Shown one piece after another: positions 8,229-16,954 of a stretch of DNA of 64,000 nucleotides. A model generated the notes under the pieces. The model saw nothing but the letters and a program-made list of their open reading frames with translations, was not told the origin of the DNA and ran no database searches. The number at the start of each line of letters is the position of its first letter. Position 1 is the stretch's first letter. The DNA comes from JASBZA01 sp964345295 (GTDB taxonomy: Bacteria > Bacillota > Clostridia > Saccharofermentanales > Fastidiosipilaceae): assembly GCA_964345295.1 (NCBI GenBank), contig CAYFQG010000005.1:5757-69756 (forward strand). The letters are read 5' to 3'. Position numbers and translations under genes: made by a program.

Positions 8229-9686
8229 TTAGTGTTTCTTGGGTTGGCGCAAAATCTGATGTTTGAGATCCCAAAGCTTTTGCGACAAGTCTACATAATA
8301 AATATGGGGATTATCCAAACGGGTTACGGAAGGCCAGAGCGTCTTCATCTGCTCCTTAGAATAAGCCCTAATCTCTTCAATAGAGGGCAGGTCATAGACC
8401 AATTTACCGCCTTGGAAGATAGGTTTAAGAAGCGGTACCAAGGTGTAGTCCATGACGGTCTGGCGTTTCCAGGTGGCTTCCGGGTCGAAGAGTTCATAAG
8501 GATGTTCCGGATTAATTTCTTCATCGGCCAAAGTAATCAGGTCGGCTACGGCCTTACCGGTCTTGTTATCGATAAAACGGTAAAGGGACTTGGAACCGGG
8601 GTTTGTGATCTTTACGACCGAATCGGAAATCTTCATACGGGGTTCAATCTTGCCGTCTTCATCTTCAACTGCAGACAGCTTATAAACACCGCCGAAAACC
8701 GGTTCGCTCTTGGAGGTAATGAGTCTCTCGCCTACGCCGAAAGAGTCGACTTTGGCCCCTTGGATTAAGATTTCGCGGATGATGTATTCGTCGAGCGAGT
8801 TGCTGATTACAATATTGCAATCTTCCAGACCCGCTTCGTCCAAAACCTTGCGGCATGCCTGGCTGAGATAAGTAATATCGCCGGAGTCTATACGAACACC
8901 CTTAAGCCTCTTGCCCATGGGCTCTAAGACTTCTTTGGCCGTACGGATAGCATTGGGAAGGCCGGACTCCAAGACATTGTACGTATCAATCAAAAGAACC
9001 GTGTTATCCGGATAAGATTCGGCATAGGCCTTAAAGGCCTCGAATTCCGAATCGTGGAGCTGGACAAAACTGTGGGCCATGGTCCCCGACAAAGGGATAC
9101 CGAAAATCTCACCGGCCAGGGTACATGACGTAGACGCTACGCCGCCGATATAGGCTGCTCTGGCTCCGAGAACGGATGCATCGGACCCTTGTGCTCTCCT
9201 GGCACCGAACTCCATAACGGGACGGCCGGCTGCCTGGCTCACGATACGCGACGACTTGGTCGCAATCAGGGATTGGTGGTTAATGGTAAGAAGGAGCATG
9301 GTCTCAATAATCTGAGCTTGAATAACAGGACCTCTGACCTTCAAGATGGGCTCACCTTGGAAAATCGGTGTTCCTTCGGGGATGGCCCAAATATCGCAGG
9401 AAAATTCCATGTCTCTCAGATAGGCCAAAAAGTCCTCCGAGAAGTCGCCGGTCTGCCTTAAGAACTCCAGGTCTTCCTCAGTAAAATGCAGATTCTCTAT
9501 ATAGCTGATGGCCTGCTCCAAGCCTGCCATAATGGCGTAGCCTCCGCCATCCGGTACTTTGCGGAAGAAGATATCGAAATAGGCGATGGTGTCCTTGAGG
9601 CCTTGGTTAAAATAGGCCTGGGACATGGTCAGCTCGTAGTAGTCGGTCAACATGGTCTTGTTTTGGCTAATATGTTTGTATTCCAT
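8229..9686 (-). CDS. pncB: Nicotinate phosphoribosyltransferase
   Basis: A 485-residue enzyme of the expected length for the Bacillota PncB group. It converts nicotinate and PRPP to nicotinate mononucleotide in the NAD salvage pathway, in the cytosol. Recognisable segments are MLTDYYELTMSQAYF at the N terminus, MEFGARRAQGSDASVLGARA (~155-175), VRIDSGDITYLS (~275) and SNSLDEYI (~305), which make up the phosphoribosyl-binding core. It is first in a pncB-metG-tatD run, with a good extended -10 promoter about 50 bp upstream. Confidence 0.96.
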   Translation of the reverse strand: MEYKHISQNKTMLTDYYELTMSQAYFNQGLKDTIAYFDIFFRKVPDGGGYAIMAGLEQAISYIENLHFTEEDLEFLRQTGDFSEDFLAYLRDMEFSCDIWAIPEGTPIFQGEPILKVRGPVIQAQIIETMLLLTINHQSLIATKSSRIVSQAAGRPVMEFGARRAQGSDASVLGARAAYIGGVASTSCTLAGEIFGIPLSGTMAHSFVQLHDSEFEAFKAYAESYPDNTVLLIDTYNVLESGLPNAIRTAKEVLEPMGKRLKGVRIDSGDITYLSQACRKVLDEAGLEDCNIVISNSLDEYIIREILIQGAKVDSFGVGERLITSKSEPVFGGVYKLSAVEDEDGKIEPRMKISDSVVKITNPGSKSLYRFIDNKTGKAVADLITLADEEINPEHPYELFDPEATWKRQTVMDYTLVPLLKPIFQGGKLVYDLPSIEEIRAYSKEQMKTLWPSVTRLDNPHIYYVDLSQKLWDLKHQILRQPKKH

Positions 9687-9735
9687 ATTAAGTTCCTTTC
9701 CGTTCTCTTCTCGAGTAAAAGGTCATATCCTGATA

Positions 9736-9764
9736 ATTATAGCACTAATTAGGCTTAGGCTTAA
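9736..9764 (-). promoter_or_regulatory. Extended -10 promoter of pncB
   Basis: On the minus strand TGCTATAAT gives a consensus -10 with the extended TG element (TATAAT at 9736-9741). A weak -35, TTAAGC, lies at 9759-9764 with a 17-base spacer. It overlaps the end of truA by a few bases, so pncB can be transcribed independently of the ECF genes. Confidence 0.55.
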
Positions 9765-10540
9765 TAATACACCCTTTCCAGGAAAAGGCCCTTGGCTTCC
9801 AGGGTCTTACCGGCTTTCTTGCGGTCTTTGGAAGCAATGATAGCTTCTATTTCGAAAACCTCAATCTTTCCCAAACCGACATAAAGTAAAGTACCGGCAA
9901 TGATGCGGACCATGTTGTAGAGGAAAGCATCTCCGTGGATTCTAATTTGAATCAGACCGTCTTGCGGGATTTCTATATGCAAATCATAGATCGTCCGGAC
10001 GGTGGTTTTGGCCTGTGAGCCGGTCGCCATAAAACCCGCAAAATCATGGGTACCGACAAAATAGAGACAAGCTTTTTTCATAGCTTCCAGATCCAAGCAC
10101 CGCGGCTCATGATAGCTATAAGGACTTAAGAGGGCTGACCGATAGGGCTTGTTCCAGATTTGGTAAAAATAGGACTTGCCTTTGGCCGAAAAACGGGCAT
10201 GAAAATCCTCGTCGACCTCTTGGGCTTCCTTTACGGCAATATCTCCAGGCAAAAAGGGAATCAGGGCCAGAGGGAGCTTATCCAGAGGCACCGGGCAGGC
10301 ACCGTTAAAATGACTGACATGATTTAGAGCGTGGACACCGGCATCGGTCCTGGAACAACCGATCAGCTTAACCGGCCGTTTCAAAAGCTCGGACAAGGCC
10401 TTCTCCAAGGCTGCCTGGACAGTAGGGGCATTATCCTGGTATTGCCAACCCGCATAACGAGTCCCCCTGTACTCCGTCACCAGTTTAATGCGCCTGTGTT
10501 CTTGTTGGTCTATCAAATTTCTTTCCTTTCGGGCTTTCAT
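9761..10540 (-). CDS. truA: tRNA pseudouridine(38-40) synthase TruA
   Basis: A 259-residue enzyme, close to the usual 245-270. It isomerises uridines 38-40 in the tRNA anticodon arm. The catalytic-Asp motif GCSRTDAGVHALNHVSHF is near residues 61-78. KLVTEYRGTRYAGWQYQ at the N terminus and FLYNMVRIIAGTLL near 205 are typical TruA signatures. The start overlaps the ecfT stop by one base, so it is translationally coupled to the ECF transporter genes, a conserved Bacillota arrangement. Confidence 0.96.
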   Translation of the reverse strand: MKARKERNLIDQQEHRRIKLVTEYRGTRYAGWQYQDNAPTVQAALEKALSELLKRPVKLIGCSRTDAGVHALNHVSHFNGACPVPLDKLPLALIPFLPGDIAVKEAQEVDEDFHARFSAKGKSYFYQIWNKPYRSALLSPYSYHEPRCLDLEAMKKACLYFVGTHDFAGFMATGSQAKTTVRTIYDLHIEIPQDGLIQIRIHGDAFLYNMVRIIAGTLLYVGLGKIEVFEIEAIIASKDRKKAGKTLEAKGLFLERVYY

Positions 10541-11340
10541 TAAAGCAGGAATTGAATGAGCAAGACGCCGGTCATAAAGAGGAGGGCCACAATCAGGAAG
10601 ATGATGTCACGGGCTTGGAGCTTGAGAGGCTTATATTTAGTTCTCTCCATATCGCCCCTGTAGCACCTGGACTCCATGGCCACGGCCAAATCTTCGGCCC
10701 TTTTGATAGCGGAAACAAAGAGCGGAATTAAGATGGTCACCATGCCTTTAATGCGGTCGAAAAACTTACCCGTATCGTAATTGGCACCTCTCGAAGACTG
10801 GGCCTTCATAATCTTGTCGGCTTCATCAGCCAAAGTCGGAATAAAGCGAAGCGCTATTGAAATCATCATGGCAATATCGTGAACCGGAACTTTGATGGCC
10901 TTAAGAGGGCTCAACAAAGATTCGATTGAATCGGCCAACAGTAAAGAGGTAGTCGTCAGAGTCATCAGCAAGGATGAGCCTATCACCAGGAGTATAAGGC
11001 GAGACATCATCAAGAAGCCCGTGATAAGGCCTTGCCTGGTAATTTGTAAGGGGCCCAGACGGGCTAAAACATCACCCGGGACCGAAAAAATGTTAATGAC
11101 AAAGGCAAAAACAGAGAAAAAGATAACGGGCCTCACCTGTTTTAAGATGGTCAGCGCGTCAATTTGTGAAATCAGGATAAGGACCAAAATGCCCAAAGCA
11201 TAAACACCCAAAGATAAGGGCTTATCCAGGAAAAAGATTCCGATCATAAAGACCAGAGACAAGGACAGCTTAATTCTGGGATCAATCTTATGTAATAGCG
11301 AATTCCCCGGATAGTAATTGCCCAGAGTCAAACTATTCAT
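10540..11340 (-). CDS. ecfT: Energy-coupling factor transporter transmembrane protein EcfT
   Basis: A 266-residue membrane protein with several hydrophobic segments and the cytoplasmic coupling helices. Two Ala-Arg-Gly-like motifs that contact the ATPases are visible: QSSRGANYD (~185) and AMESRCYRGD (~220). It joins the EcfA ATPases to exchangeable substrate-binding S components for vitamins or metals. It overlaps the ecfA fusion gene by 4 bases and truA by 1 base. No S component lies in the window, which suggests a shared group II ECF module. Confidence 0.94.
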   Translation of the reverse strand: MNSLTLGNYYPGNSLLHKIDPRIKLSLSLVFMIGIFFLDKPLSLGVYALGILVLILISQIDALTILKQVRPVIFFSVFAFVINIFSVPGDVLARLGPLQITRQGLITGFLMMSRLILLVIGSSLLMTLTTTSLLLADSIESLLSPLKAIKVPVHDIAMMISIALRFIPTLADEADKIMKAQSSRGANYDTGKFFDRIKGMVTILIPLFVSAIKRAEDLAVAMESRCYRGDMERTKYKPLKLQARDIIFLIVALLFMTGVLLIQFLL

Positions 11341-13160
11341 TTAGAACCTCCTCGGAGTGCCTCTTGGCAAATACGATAAAGCAAATCTTCCGGTCGGAAA
11401 AGCCTATTGTCCAAGTCAGGAAAAATCCCCTTCCTGATTCGGTCAGCGAAAAGCATGACCTGGGGGACAGATAAGTCATTTTCCGTAACCAGACGACTGT
11501 CGGAGAATATCTTGTCGACTGTATCCAAAGCCTGCAAGCGGCCTTGCTTCAAGACCATAATGCGGTCTGCCAAACGGGCCAGGTCATCCATAGAATGTGA
11601 CACGAAAATAATACTAACCCCTTTGGCCTGGAGTGCTTTCAAGGTCGTAAAAATCTCATCTCGGCCCTGGGGATCCAAACCCGCGGCCGGTTCGTCCAAT
11701 ATCAATATCTCCGGCTTCATGGCCAAAATTCCGGCAATGGCTACCCGCCGCATCTGGCCTCCGGATAATTCGAAAGGAGACCGATCGGTCTCTATGTCTT
11801 GAAGACCAACCATGGACAGGGCATCCAGAGAACTCTGCCTGGCTTCTTCTTCGGACATCCCCAAACGCTTGGGTCCGTACGATACGTCATCCATAATGGT
11901 CTCGGCAAAAAGCTGCTGTTCGGGGTATTGGAATACCATACCAACCTTCTTACGGATGGCGGGGATATTTTCTTTTTTCGTGGCATCTAAGCCTAAAACT
12001 TCAATGGAACCTTCCTGGACCGGAATCAAACCGTTCAAGTGCTGAATCAAGGTAGACTTGCCCGACCCGGTATGGCCCGCAATGCCCAAAAACTCCGCTT
12101 TCTTCAAGTCAAAACTGATATCGTGGATAGCATGAATCTGGTCTAAGCGGCCGCGGTGGTAAACATGGCTTAAATTCTTAACCTTCAGTACGGTCTCTTC
12201 TTCAAAATCCACTTGCTGGATTTTCGCATGGAGTGCTTTGTGACTTAATATATCGGACCTATCCTTATAAGCTTCCAAGTTTTTCATATCTTGTTCACTT
12301 AGGCCGGTTAAAATGTCTTTTATATATTCAGTAGCTTGTTCGGGACTTTCAATATCTTCAACACGAATATCTTTCTTGAGATATTTGGCCAAAGACAAGG
12401 TCACTTCCACGTAGGCCGGAACATCCAGACCCAGAGACTTAATTAAATCCGCTTCATAAAAGACCTCGGAGGGCTTACCGGATAAAACCACCCGGCCTTC
12501 ATGCATGACCAAGACATGGTCCGCGTGTAAGACCTCATCCATATGGTGGGTCACATTGATAATGCTGATATTTTCTTCTTGCCGCATCCGCTCCAGCAAG
12601 TCCAGAAGTTCCTTGCGACTTCTAGGGTCCAACATAGAGGTTGCTTCATCTAAAATAATACAAGAAGGCTGCATGGCAAAGACACCCGCAACCGCAAGTT
12701 TCTGTTTTTGGCCGCCGGAAAGATCGGCCGGCTGGCTCTCTCTATAATCCCATAAACCTACCTGCTCCAAACTCATCTTAACTCTTTGGACCATGAGGTC
12801 GCCGGGGACACCCAAATTCTCTAATCCGAAAGCAACATCTTCTTCTACGGTGGTTGCCACAATCTGGTTGTCGGGATTTTGGAAAACCATGCCCAACTGA
12901 GAACGGATAGGCCAAATATCTTCTTCCTTACGGGTATCCATATCTAAAACCAGGACCCGGCCTTCGCGCGGCAACAGAAGGCCGTTCAGGAGCCTGGACA
13001 AGGTCGACTTGCCCGATCCGTTGCGACCTAAAATAGCCAGGTGCTGGCCCGGTTCCAGTTTAAAAGAAACCGTCTTGACCGCATCCAAAGCCTCCGGTGT
13101 GCCCATGTCATAGGTATAGGACACTTCCGATACATTAATTAAAGTATTAGCCCTATCCAA
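11337..13160 (-). CDS. ecfA: Fused EcfA1-EcfA2 double ATPase of the ECF transporter
   Basis: One frame holds two complete ABC ATPases, normally separate ecfA1 and ecfA2 genes. The first has GRNGSGKST, LSGGQKQKLAVAG and CIILDEATSMLD; a ~75-residue linker follows; the second has GHTGSGKST, LSGGQMRRVAIAG and ILILDEPAAGLD. The longest frame begins at a GTG (13211) inside the rplQ terminator stem, so it cannot be the real start. I chose the TTG at 13160, which has AGGGAG 9 bases upstream and gives 607 residues. With EcfT it forms the energising module for vitamin or metal uptake. No clear separate promoter is seen, so expression may depend on read-through past the terminator. Confidence 0.9.
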   Translation of the reverse strand: MDRANTLINVSEVSYTYDMGTPEALDAVKTVSFKLEPGQHLAILGRNGSGKSTLSRLLNGLLLPREGRVLVLDMDTRKEEDIWPIRSQLGMVFQNPDNQIVATTVEEDVAFGLENLGVPGDLMVQRVKMSLEQVGLWDYRESQPADLSGGQKQKLAVAGVFAMQPSCIILDEATSMLDPRSRKELLDLLERMRQEENISIINVTHHMDEVLHADHVLVMHEGRVVLSGKPSEVFYEADLIKSLGLDVPAYVEVTLSLAKYLKKDIRVEDIESPEQATEYIKDILTGLSEQDMKNLEAYKDRSDILSHKALHAKIQQVDFEEETVLKVKNLSHVYHRGRLDQIHAIHDISFDLKKAEFLGIAGHTGSGKSTLIQHLNGLIPVQEGSIEVLGLDATKKENIPAIRKKVGMVFQYPEQQLFAETIMDDVSYGPKRLGMSEEEARQSSLDALSMVGLQDIETDRSPFELSGGQMRRVAIAGILAMKPEILILDEPAAGLDPQGRDEIFTTLKALQAKGVSIIFVSHSMDDLARLADRIMVLKQGRLQALDTVDKIFSDSRLVTENDLSVPQVMLFADRIRKGIFPDLDNRLFRPEDLLYRICQEALRGGSK

Positions 13161-13187
13161 ATCAAAGATCTCCCTATCCTTTGAGAT

Positions 13188-13218
13188 TAAAAAAAGGGCC
13201 AGGAGAAACACCTGACCC
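13188..13218 (-). terminator. Rho-independent terminator after rplQ
   Basis: On the minus strand GGGTCAGG pairs fully (one G-T) with CCTGGCCC across a 7-base loop and is followed by seven T. It ends the alpha-operon transcript 30-60 bp after the rplQ stop and just before the ecfA start. Confidence 0.88.
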
Positions 13219-13247
13219 AGTCTTCTAAGCCAAAAAGATCACGTGCC

Positions 13248-13772
13248 TTAGATAAGTTCCAAGCGACACTTCAAGGCAGCGTCTCCTCTTCTGGTCTCCA
13301 AAGGAATAATACGGGTATAACCGCCCTTGCGATCCACATAGCGAGGGGCTACATCATTGAACAGGACGTTGGTAGGATTAATAACCTGACCGTTCTCATC
13401 CTTGGTCTTGACCAGCCACTGCATAGCCTTACGTCTGGCTTGCAGACGGGAAGGATTGTCTACCTGGACGTCTTCGGTCTTGAGCTCGCGGTCTACCTTG
13501 TAGAAGGTATTACCGGCCTTGGAAGTCTCTTCCTTCAAAACCTTTTTGCCCTTGGCGTCTAACTTAGCCTTCGAGGTCAAAATTTCCTTTGTCGTAAAAT
13601 TATCGTGTTCCCTGACGGCATCGGTAATGAGCTGCTCGGCAATTTTCTGCACTTCTTTAGCCCGGGTAACGGTGGTCTCGACGTGGCCCGCCACAATCAG
13701 CTGGGTCGTCAAGTTTCTTAAAACACTCAGTCTGTGACTGGTCTTAAAACCTAATTTGCGGTGTCCAGACAT
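13248..13772 (-). CDS. rplQ: 50S ribosomal protein L17 (extended form)
   Basis: The N terminus (MSGHRKLGFKTSHRLSVLRN) is typical L17. The protein is 174 residues against about 113-130 usually. The extra length is an insertion of ~45-50 residues (about 60-108, Lys/Glu-rich) between the conserved ITDAV and QARRKAMQWL segments, and the domain then continues to RRGDAA near the C terminus. Last gene of the alpha operon, 59 bp after rpoA, followed by a strong terminator. L17 binds 23S rRNA near the tunnel exit. Confidence 0.95.
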   Translation of the reverse strand: MSGHRKLGFKTSHRLSVLRNLTTQLIVAGHVETTVTRAKEVQKIAEQLITDAVREHDNFTTKEILTSKAKLDAKGKKVLKEETSKAGNTFYKVDRELKTEDVQVDNPSRLQARRKAMQWLVKTKDENGQVINPTNVLFNDVAPRYVDRKGGYTRIIPLETRRGDAALKCRLELI

Positions 13773-13831
13773 AAATTTCCTCCTGTAACGTTTCTAAACT
13801 ATTCTTCTCATTAAAGGCCTAGTTTAAAGAC

Positions 13832-14785
13832 CTATTCTTCCGAAGATTCGGCCAAAGAGAGGCCCATTTCTTCTAACTTGGCGGTGACTTCTTCCAAAGA
13901 CTTCTTGCCCAGGTTACGGACCTTCATCATGTCTTCTTCTGTACGCTCTACCAGGTCGCCAATGGTGTTAATGTTGGCTCTCTTAAGGCAGTTATAAGTC
14001 CTGACCGAGAAGTCCATATCTTCGATGACCATATCGTAGGTCTCGTCGTATTCTTCTTCCTCTTCAGGCTCCTCGAGCTGCTCTTCACCCAGAGCACTTA
14101 AATCCGTAAACAAGGTCAAGTGGTCAATGAGGATCTTAGAAGCTTGGCTCAAGCCTTCTTCGGCGGTGACGGTAGCATCCGTCCATACTTCCAAAGTCAG
14201 CTTGTCGTAATCGGTATTCTGGCCGACACGGGTGTTCTCGACGCTGTAATTCACCTTCACAATGGGGGTGAAAATGGAGTCAATCGGAATGATACCGATA
14301 GACTGCTTAGCGGTCTTGTTTTGTTCAGCCGTGTTGTAGCCGTGACCGGTATTTACCGTGAACTCCATGAAAACTCTGTTTTCGCCGTTCAGGGTGCAGA
14401 TGACGTGTTCGGGATTCATGATCTCGACTTCTTCGTCATGTACAATATCACCGGCGGTCAACACACCGCTTGTACCCTCTTCGCTGTTTAAATAAATAGT
14501 TTTAGGACCATCTTGGTGCATCTTCACGCGGATTCCCTTGCGGTTCAGGATGATCTCGGTCATATCCTCGATTACACCCTTAACCGTAGAAAACTCGTGA
14601 TAGATGCCATCCACACGGACGGCTGTAATAGCGGCGCCCTTGAGCGAGGAGAGTAAAACTCTTCTCAGAGAGTTACCCAGGGTAATGCCGTATCCGCGCT
14701 CCAGAGGCTCTACTACAAATTTCCCGTAAGATTTGTCTTCGGAAGTTTTTGCTGTCTTAATATCAGCCTTCGTAAATTCTGTCAT
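13832..14785 (-). CDS. rpoA: RNA polymerase alpha subunit
   Basis: A 317-residue subunit of standard length. The N-terminal dimerisation domain includes VEPLERGYGITLGNSLRRVL (~25-45). An acidic linker of Glu and Asp at ~235-250 precedes the C-terminal domain, whose helix-hairpin-helix (NCLKRANINTIGDL, RNLGKKSLEEV) contacts UP elements and activators. It lies 61 bp after rpsD and 59 bp before rplQ, the usual alpha-operon position. Confidence 0.98.
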   Translation of the reverse strand: MTEFTKADIKTAKTSEDKSYGKFVVEPLERGYGITLGNSLRRVLLSSLKGAAITAVRVDGIYHEFSTVKGVIEDMTEIILNRKGIRVKMHQDGPKTIYLNSEEGTSGVLTAGDIVHDEEVEIMNPEHVICTLNGENRVFMEFTVNTGHGYNTAEQNKTAKQSIGIIPIDSIFTPIVKVNYSVENTRVGQNTDYDKLTLEVWTDATVTAEEGLSQASKILIDHLTLFTDLSALGEEQLEEPEEEEEYDETYDMVIEDMDFSVRTYNCLKRANINTIGDLVERTEEDMMKVRNLGKKSLEEVTAKLEEMGLSLAESSEE

Positions 14786-14846
14786 TTTTACCTCCCAGGT
14801 GAGTTGTCACAAATGTGTACAAAAACAATAGTCCTGAAAGATATGG

Positions 14847-15467
14847 TTAACGTGAGTAAAGCTCAACAATCATACGTTCTTCTACTTCGACGTCCACATC
14901 TTCTCTGTTGGGGACTTGTAATACCTTACCGACCTTCTGGTCTTGGTCTAAACTCAACCACTGGGGTACCGTACGGTTGAACTCCATGTTCTTGAAACGG
15001 TTAAGATTCTTAGCCGAATCGGTCAGTTCAATCGTATCGCCGGCGGACAAGGTCATAGAAGGAATATTAGCCTTCTTGCCGTTCACCTTGAAATGGCCGT
15101 GGGTGACCAATTGTCTGGCTTCCGCTCTAGACTCGCCGAAACCAAGTCTGTAAACAACATTGTCGAAACGCAGCTCGAGCAAACGCAGTAAGTTAATACC
15201 GGAGTTGCCCTTCTGGCGATCAGCCTTAATATAGAGGTTTCTGAATTGCTTTTCTTGCAAGCCGTAGAAACGCTTGGTCTTCTGCTTTTCACGCAACTGC
15301 AAGCCGTACTCGGATTGCTTGCGTCTTCTGCCGGCACCATGTTGGCCGGGTACGGTAGCTCTTTTAGAAAGGGCGCACTTGCTGGAGTAGCAACGGTTAC
15401 CCTTTAAAAACAGTTTCTGCCCTTCTCTGCGGCATTGGCGGCAGCGGGCTTCAGTATATCTAGCCAT
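14847..15467 (-). CDS. rpsD: 30S ribosomal protein S4
   Basis: A 206-residue S4 of normal length. It has the zinc-binding form of the N terminus (CRQCRREG and a later CYSSKC, residues ~9-31), then the 16S-binding domain and the S4 RNA-binding fold ([28 protein letters not shown]). S4 starts small-subunit assembly and in many bacteria represses its own operon. It follows rpsK by 18 bp and precedes rpoA by 61 bp. Confidence 0.98.
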   Translation of the reverse strand: MARYTEARCRQCRREGQKLFLKGNRCYSSKCALSKRATVPGQHGAGRRRKQSEYGLQLREKQKTKRFYGLQEKQFRNLYIKADRQKGNSGINLLRLLELRFDNVVYRLGFGESRAEARQLVTHGHFKVNGKKANIPSMTLSAGDTIELTDSAKNLNRFKNMEFNRTVPQWLSLDQDQKVGKVLQVPNREDVDVEVEERMIVELYSR

Positions 15468-15485
15468 ATATGATTTCTCCTCCTA

Positions 15486-15881
15486 TTAAATTCTTCTCTT
15501 CTTAGGAGGTCTGCAACCGTTATGAGGAACGGGTGTAACGTCTTTAAGCATAGTAACTTCTAAGCCTACAGTGCCTAAAGCACGAATAGCCGACTCACGG
15601 CCGGAACCCGGTCCCTTAACATAAACTTCAACAGAACGCAGACCTTGCTCCATAGCAGCGGCAGCTGCCTGTTCACAAGCCAATTGGGCAGCAAAGGGTG
15701 TTCCCTTACGAGAACCTCTCATGCCTTGAGCGCCTGCACTGGACCATGCGATAACATTACCGTCTGCATCGGTAAACGTTACGATCGTGTTATTAAAAGT
15801 CGCATGAATGTGCACTGCACCGCGGTCAACGTTCTTACGTTGTCTTCTTCTCTGTCTGGTTTTTTGTTTTGCCTTAGCCAT
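15486..15881 (-). CDS. rpsK: 30S ribosomal protein S11
   Basis: A 131-residue S11, normal length. The basic N-terminal tail ([15 protein letters not shown]) leads into the conserved [17 protein letters not shown] core, here [16 protein letters not shown], and the C terminus ends [18 protein letters not shown]11 forms part of the platform near the mRNA exit. Its start is 17 bp after rpsM. Confidence 0.98.
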   Translation of the reverse strand: MAKAKQKTRQRRRQRKNVDRGAVHIHATFNNTIVTFTDADGNVIAWSSAGAQGMRGSRKGTPFAAQLACEQAAAAAMEQGLRSVEVYVKGPGSGRESAIRALGTVGLEVTMLKDVTPVPHNGCRPPKKRRI

Positions 15882-15898
15882 AATTGAATATCAACCCC

Positions 15899-16267
15899 CT
15901 ACTTCTTCTTGTTAGCCATGGTTCTCTTAGGGCCTTTACGTGTTCTGGCATTTGTCTTGGTTCTTTGGCCTCTTACCGGCAAACCGCTCTTATGCCTTCT
16001 GCCCCTATAAGAATTGATCTCAACCAGGCGCTTGATATTCATGGCAACCTCACGACGTAGGTCACCTTCAATTCTGTGATTCTCCTCTAATTCGTTACGA
16101 ATCTGCGTAATCTGCTCATCGGTTAAATCCCTAACCCGAGTATCGGGATCAATAGCACAAGCGGTCAGGACTTCATTCGAGACGGAAGGTCCGACCCCAT
16201 AAATATAAGTAAGTGCAATCTCGACACGCTTATTATCGGGAATGTCAACACCTGCAATACGAGCCAT
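15899..16267 (-). CDS. rpsM: 30S ribosomal protein S13
   Basis: S13 of 122 residues beginning [19 protein letters not shown]. The open frame extends 7 codons upstream, but I chose the ATG at 16267 because those extra codons contain the GGAGGT ribosome site. The helix-two-turn-helix and the basic tail ([18 protein letters not shown]) are present. S13 sits in the head of the 30S subunit and contacts tRNA. A 206-bp spacer with a hairpin separates it from rpmJ. Confidence 0.98.
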   Translation of the reverse strand: MARIAGVDIPDNKRVEIALTYIYGVGPSVSNEVLTACAIDPDTRVRDLTDEQITQIRNELEENHRIEGDLRREVAMNIKRLVEINSYRGRRHKSGLPVRGQRTKTNARTRKGPKRTMANKKK

Positions 16268-16310
16268 CCATTTACCTCCAAAGTTCAAAAGTTTGTCGTT
16301 TCGTCTTATG

Positions 16311-16334
16311 CCTCGGTCTGTCGTTAAGCCGAGG
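16311..16334 (-). promoter_or_regulatory. Hairpin in the rpsM 5' leader
   Basis: CCTCGG and CCGAGG form a perfect 6-bp stem with a 12-base loop, 45-70 bases before rpsM. No U-run follows, so it is not a terminator. A position ahead of rpsM-rpsK-rpsD fits an S4 translational control site known in other bacteria, but no S4 pseudoknot was established here. Confidence 0.35.
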
Positions 16335-16473
16335 ACTTAAAGTAAGCTACTTATCTTAGATATAAGAGCAAGTTATATAGCAATAAGCACTTGGTCTTCG
16401 CATAAACTAAAGGACATAAATCAGCCGCGTCCCTTAAGTCATGCTTTACACCTGTCAGGTTAGATAGAAGTGA

Positions 16474-16587
16474 CTAGCCCTGCCTCTGTTTGTGTTTTGG
16501 GTCCTTGCAAATAACCATGACCCGACCTTTACGGCGAATCACACGGCATTTTTCGCACATGGGTTTCACTGAAGAACGAACTTTCAT
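16474..16587 (-). CDS. rpmJ: 50S ribosomal protein L36
   Basis: A 37-residue protein starting [19 protein letters not shown]. It keeps the zinc ligands of C+ type L36 (CEKC, one later Cys and a His in [10 protein letters not shown]). The start has GGAGGT 8 bases upstream. It lies between infA and rpsM, the standard position, and has its own promoter about 70 bp upstream. Confidence 0.97.
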   Translation of the reverse strand: MKVRSSVKPMCEKCRVIRRKGRVMVICKDPKHKQRQG

Positions 16588-16652
16588 CTTGATACCTCCA
16601 CACAATTTTCACATAGTAAACATAGCCCTAATACTAGAGCACATGCTGAGAT

Positions 16653-16680
16653 ATTCTATCATAATGCAGAATTGATGCAA
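16653..16680 (-). promoter_or_regulatory. Internal promoter before rpmJ-rpsM
   Basis: Minus-strand TTGCAT (16675-16680) and TAGAAT (16653-16658) are separated by 16 bases, and TGA directly before the hexamer gives an extended -10. The 138-bp infA-rpmJ gap is AT-rich. This would let the alpha-operon genes be transcribed separately from spc. Confidence 0.6.
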
Positions 16681-16725
16681 GTTTAAATATAGAATACTGT
16701 GATTTTGCTTAATAAATATGGTTTT

Positions 16726-16944
16726 TTATTTGGATCTCCAGGTGATCCTGCCACGACTCAAGTCATAAGGCGACAATTCCAGTGTTACTCGGTCGCCTTG
16801 TAAGATTTTAATATAGTTTTGTCTGAGTTTACCGGAGATGTGTGCCAACACAATATGGCCGTTCTCCAGTTTCACTTTGAAATTAGCATTGGGAAGGACT
16901 TCCTCAACAATACCTTCCACTTCAATCATATCTTCCTTAGCCAT
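16726..16944 (-). CDS. infA: Translation initiation factor IF-1
   Basis: A 72-residue OB-fold protein, the standard length: [20 protein letters not shown] at the N terminus and RGRITWRSK at the C terminus. IF-1 binds the 30S A site during initiation. It starts 10 bp after map. No KOW-domain gene lies between map and infA, unlike in Bacillus. Confidence 0.98.
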   Translation of the reverse strand: MAKEDMIEVEGIVEEVLPNANFKVKLENGHIVLAHISGKLRQNYIKILQGDRVTLELSPYDLSRGRITWRSK

Positions 16945-16954
16945 GGATTACCTC

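Noticed and set aside
7872..8768. 298-codon plus-strand frame across metG and pncB
   Set aside because: It spans two clear genes on the opposite strand and shows no domain.
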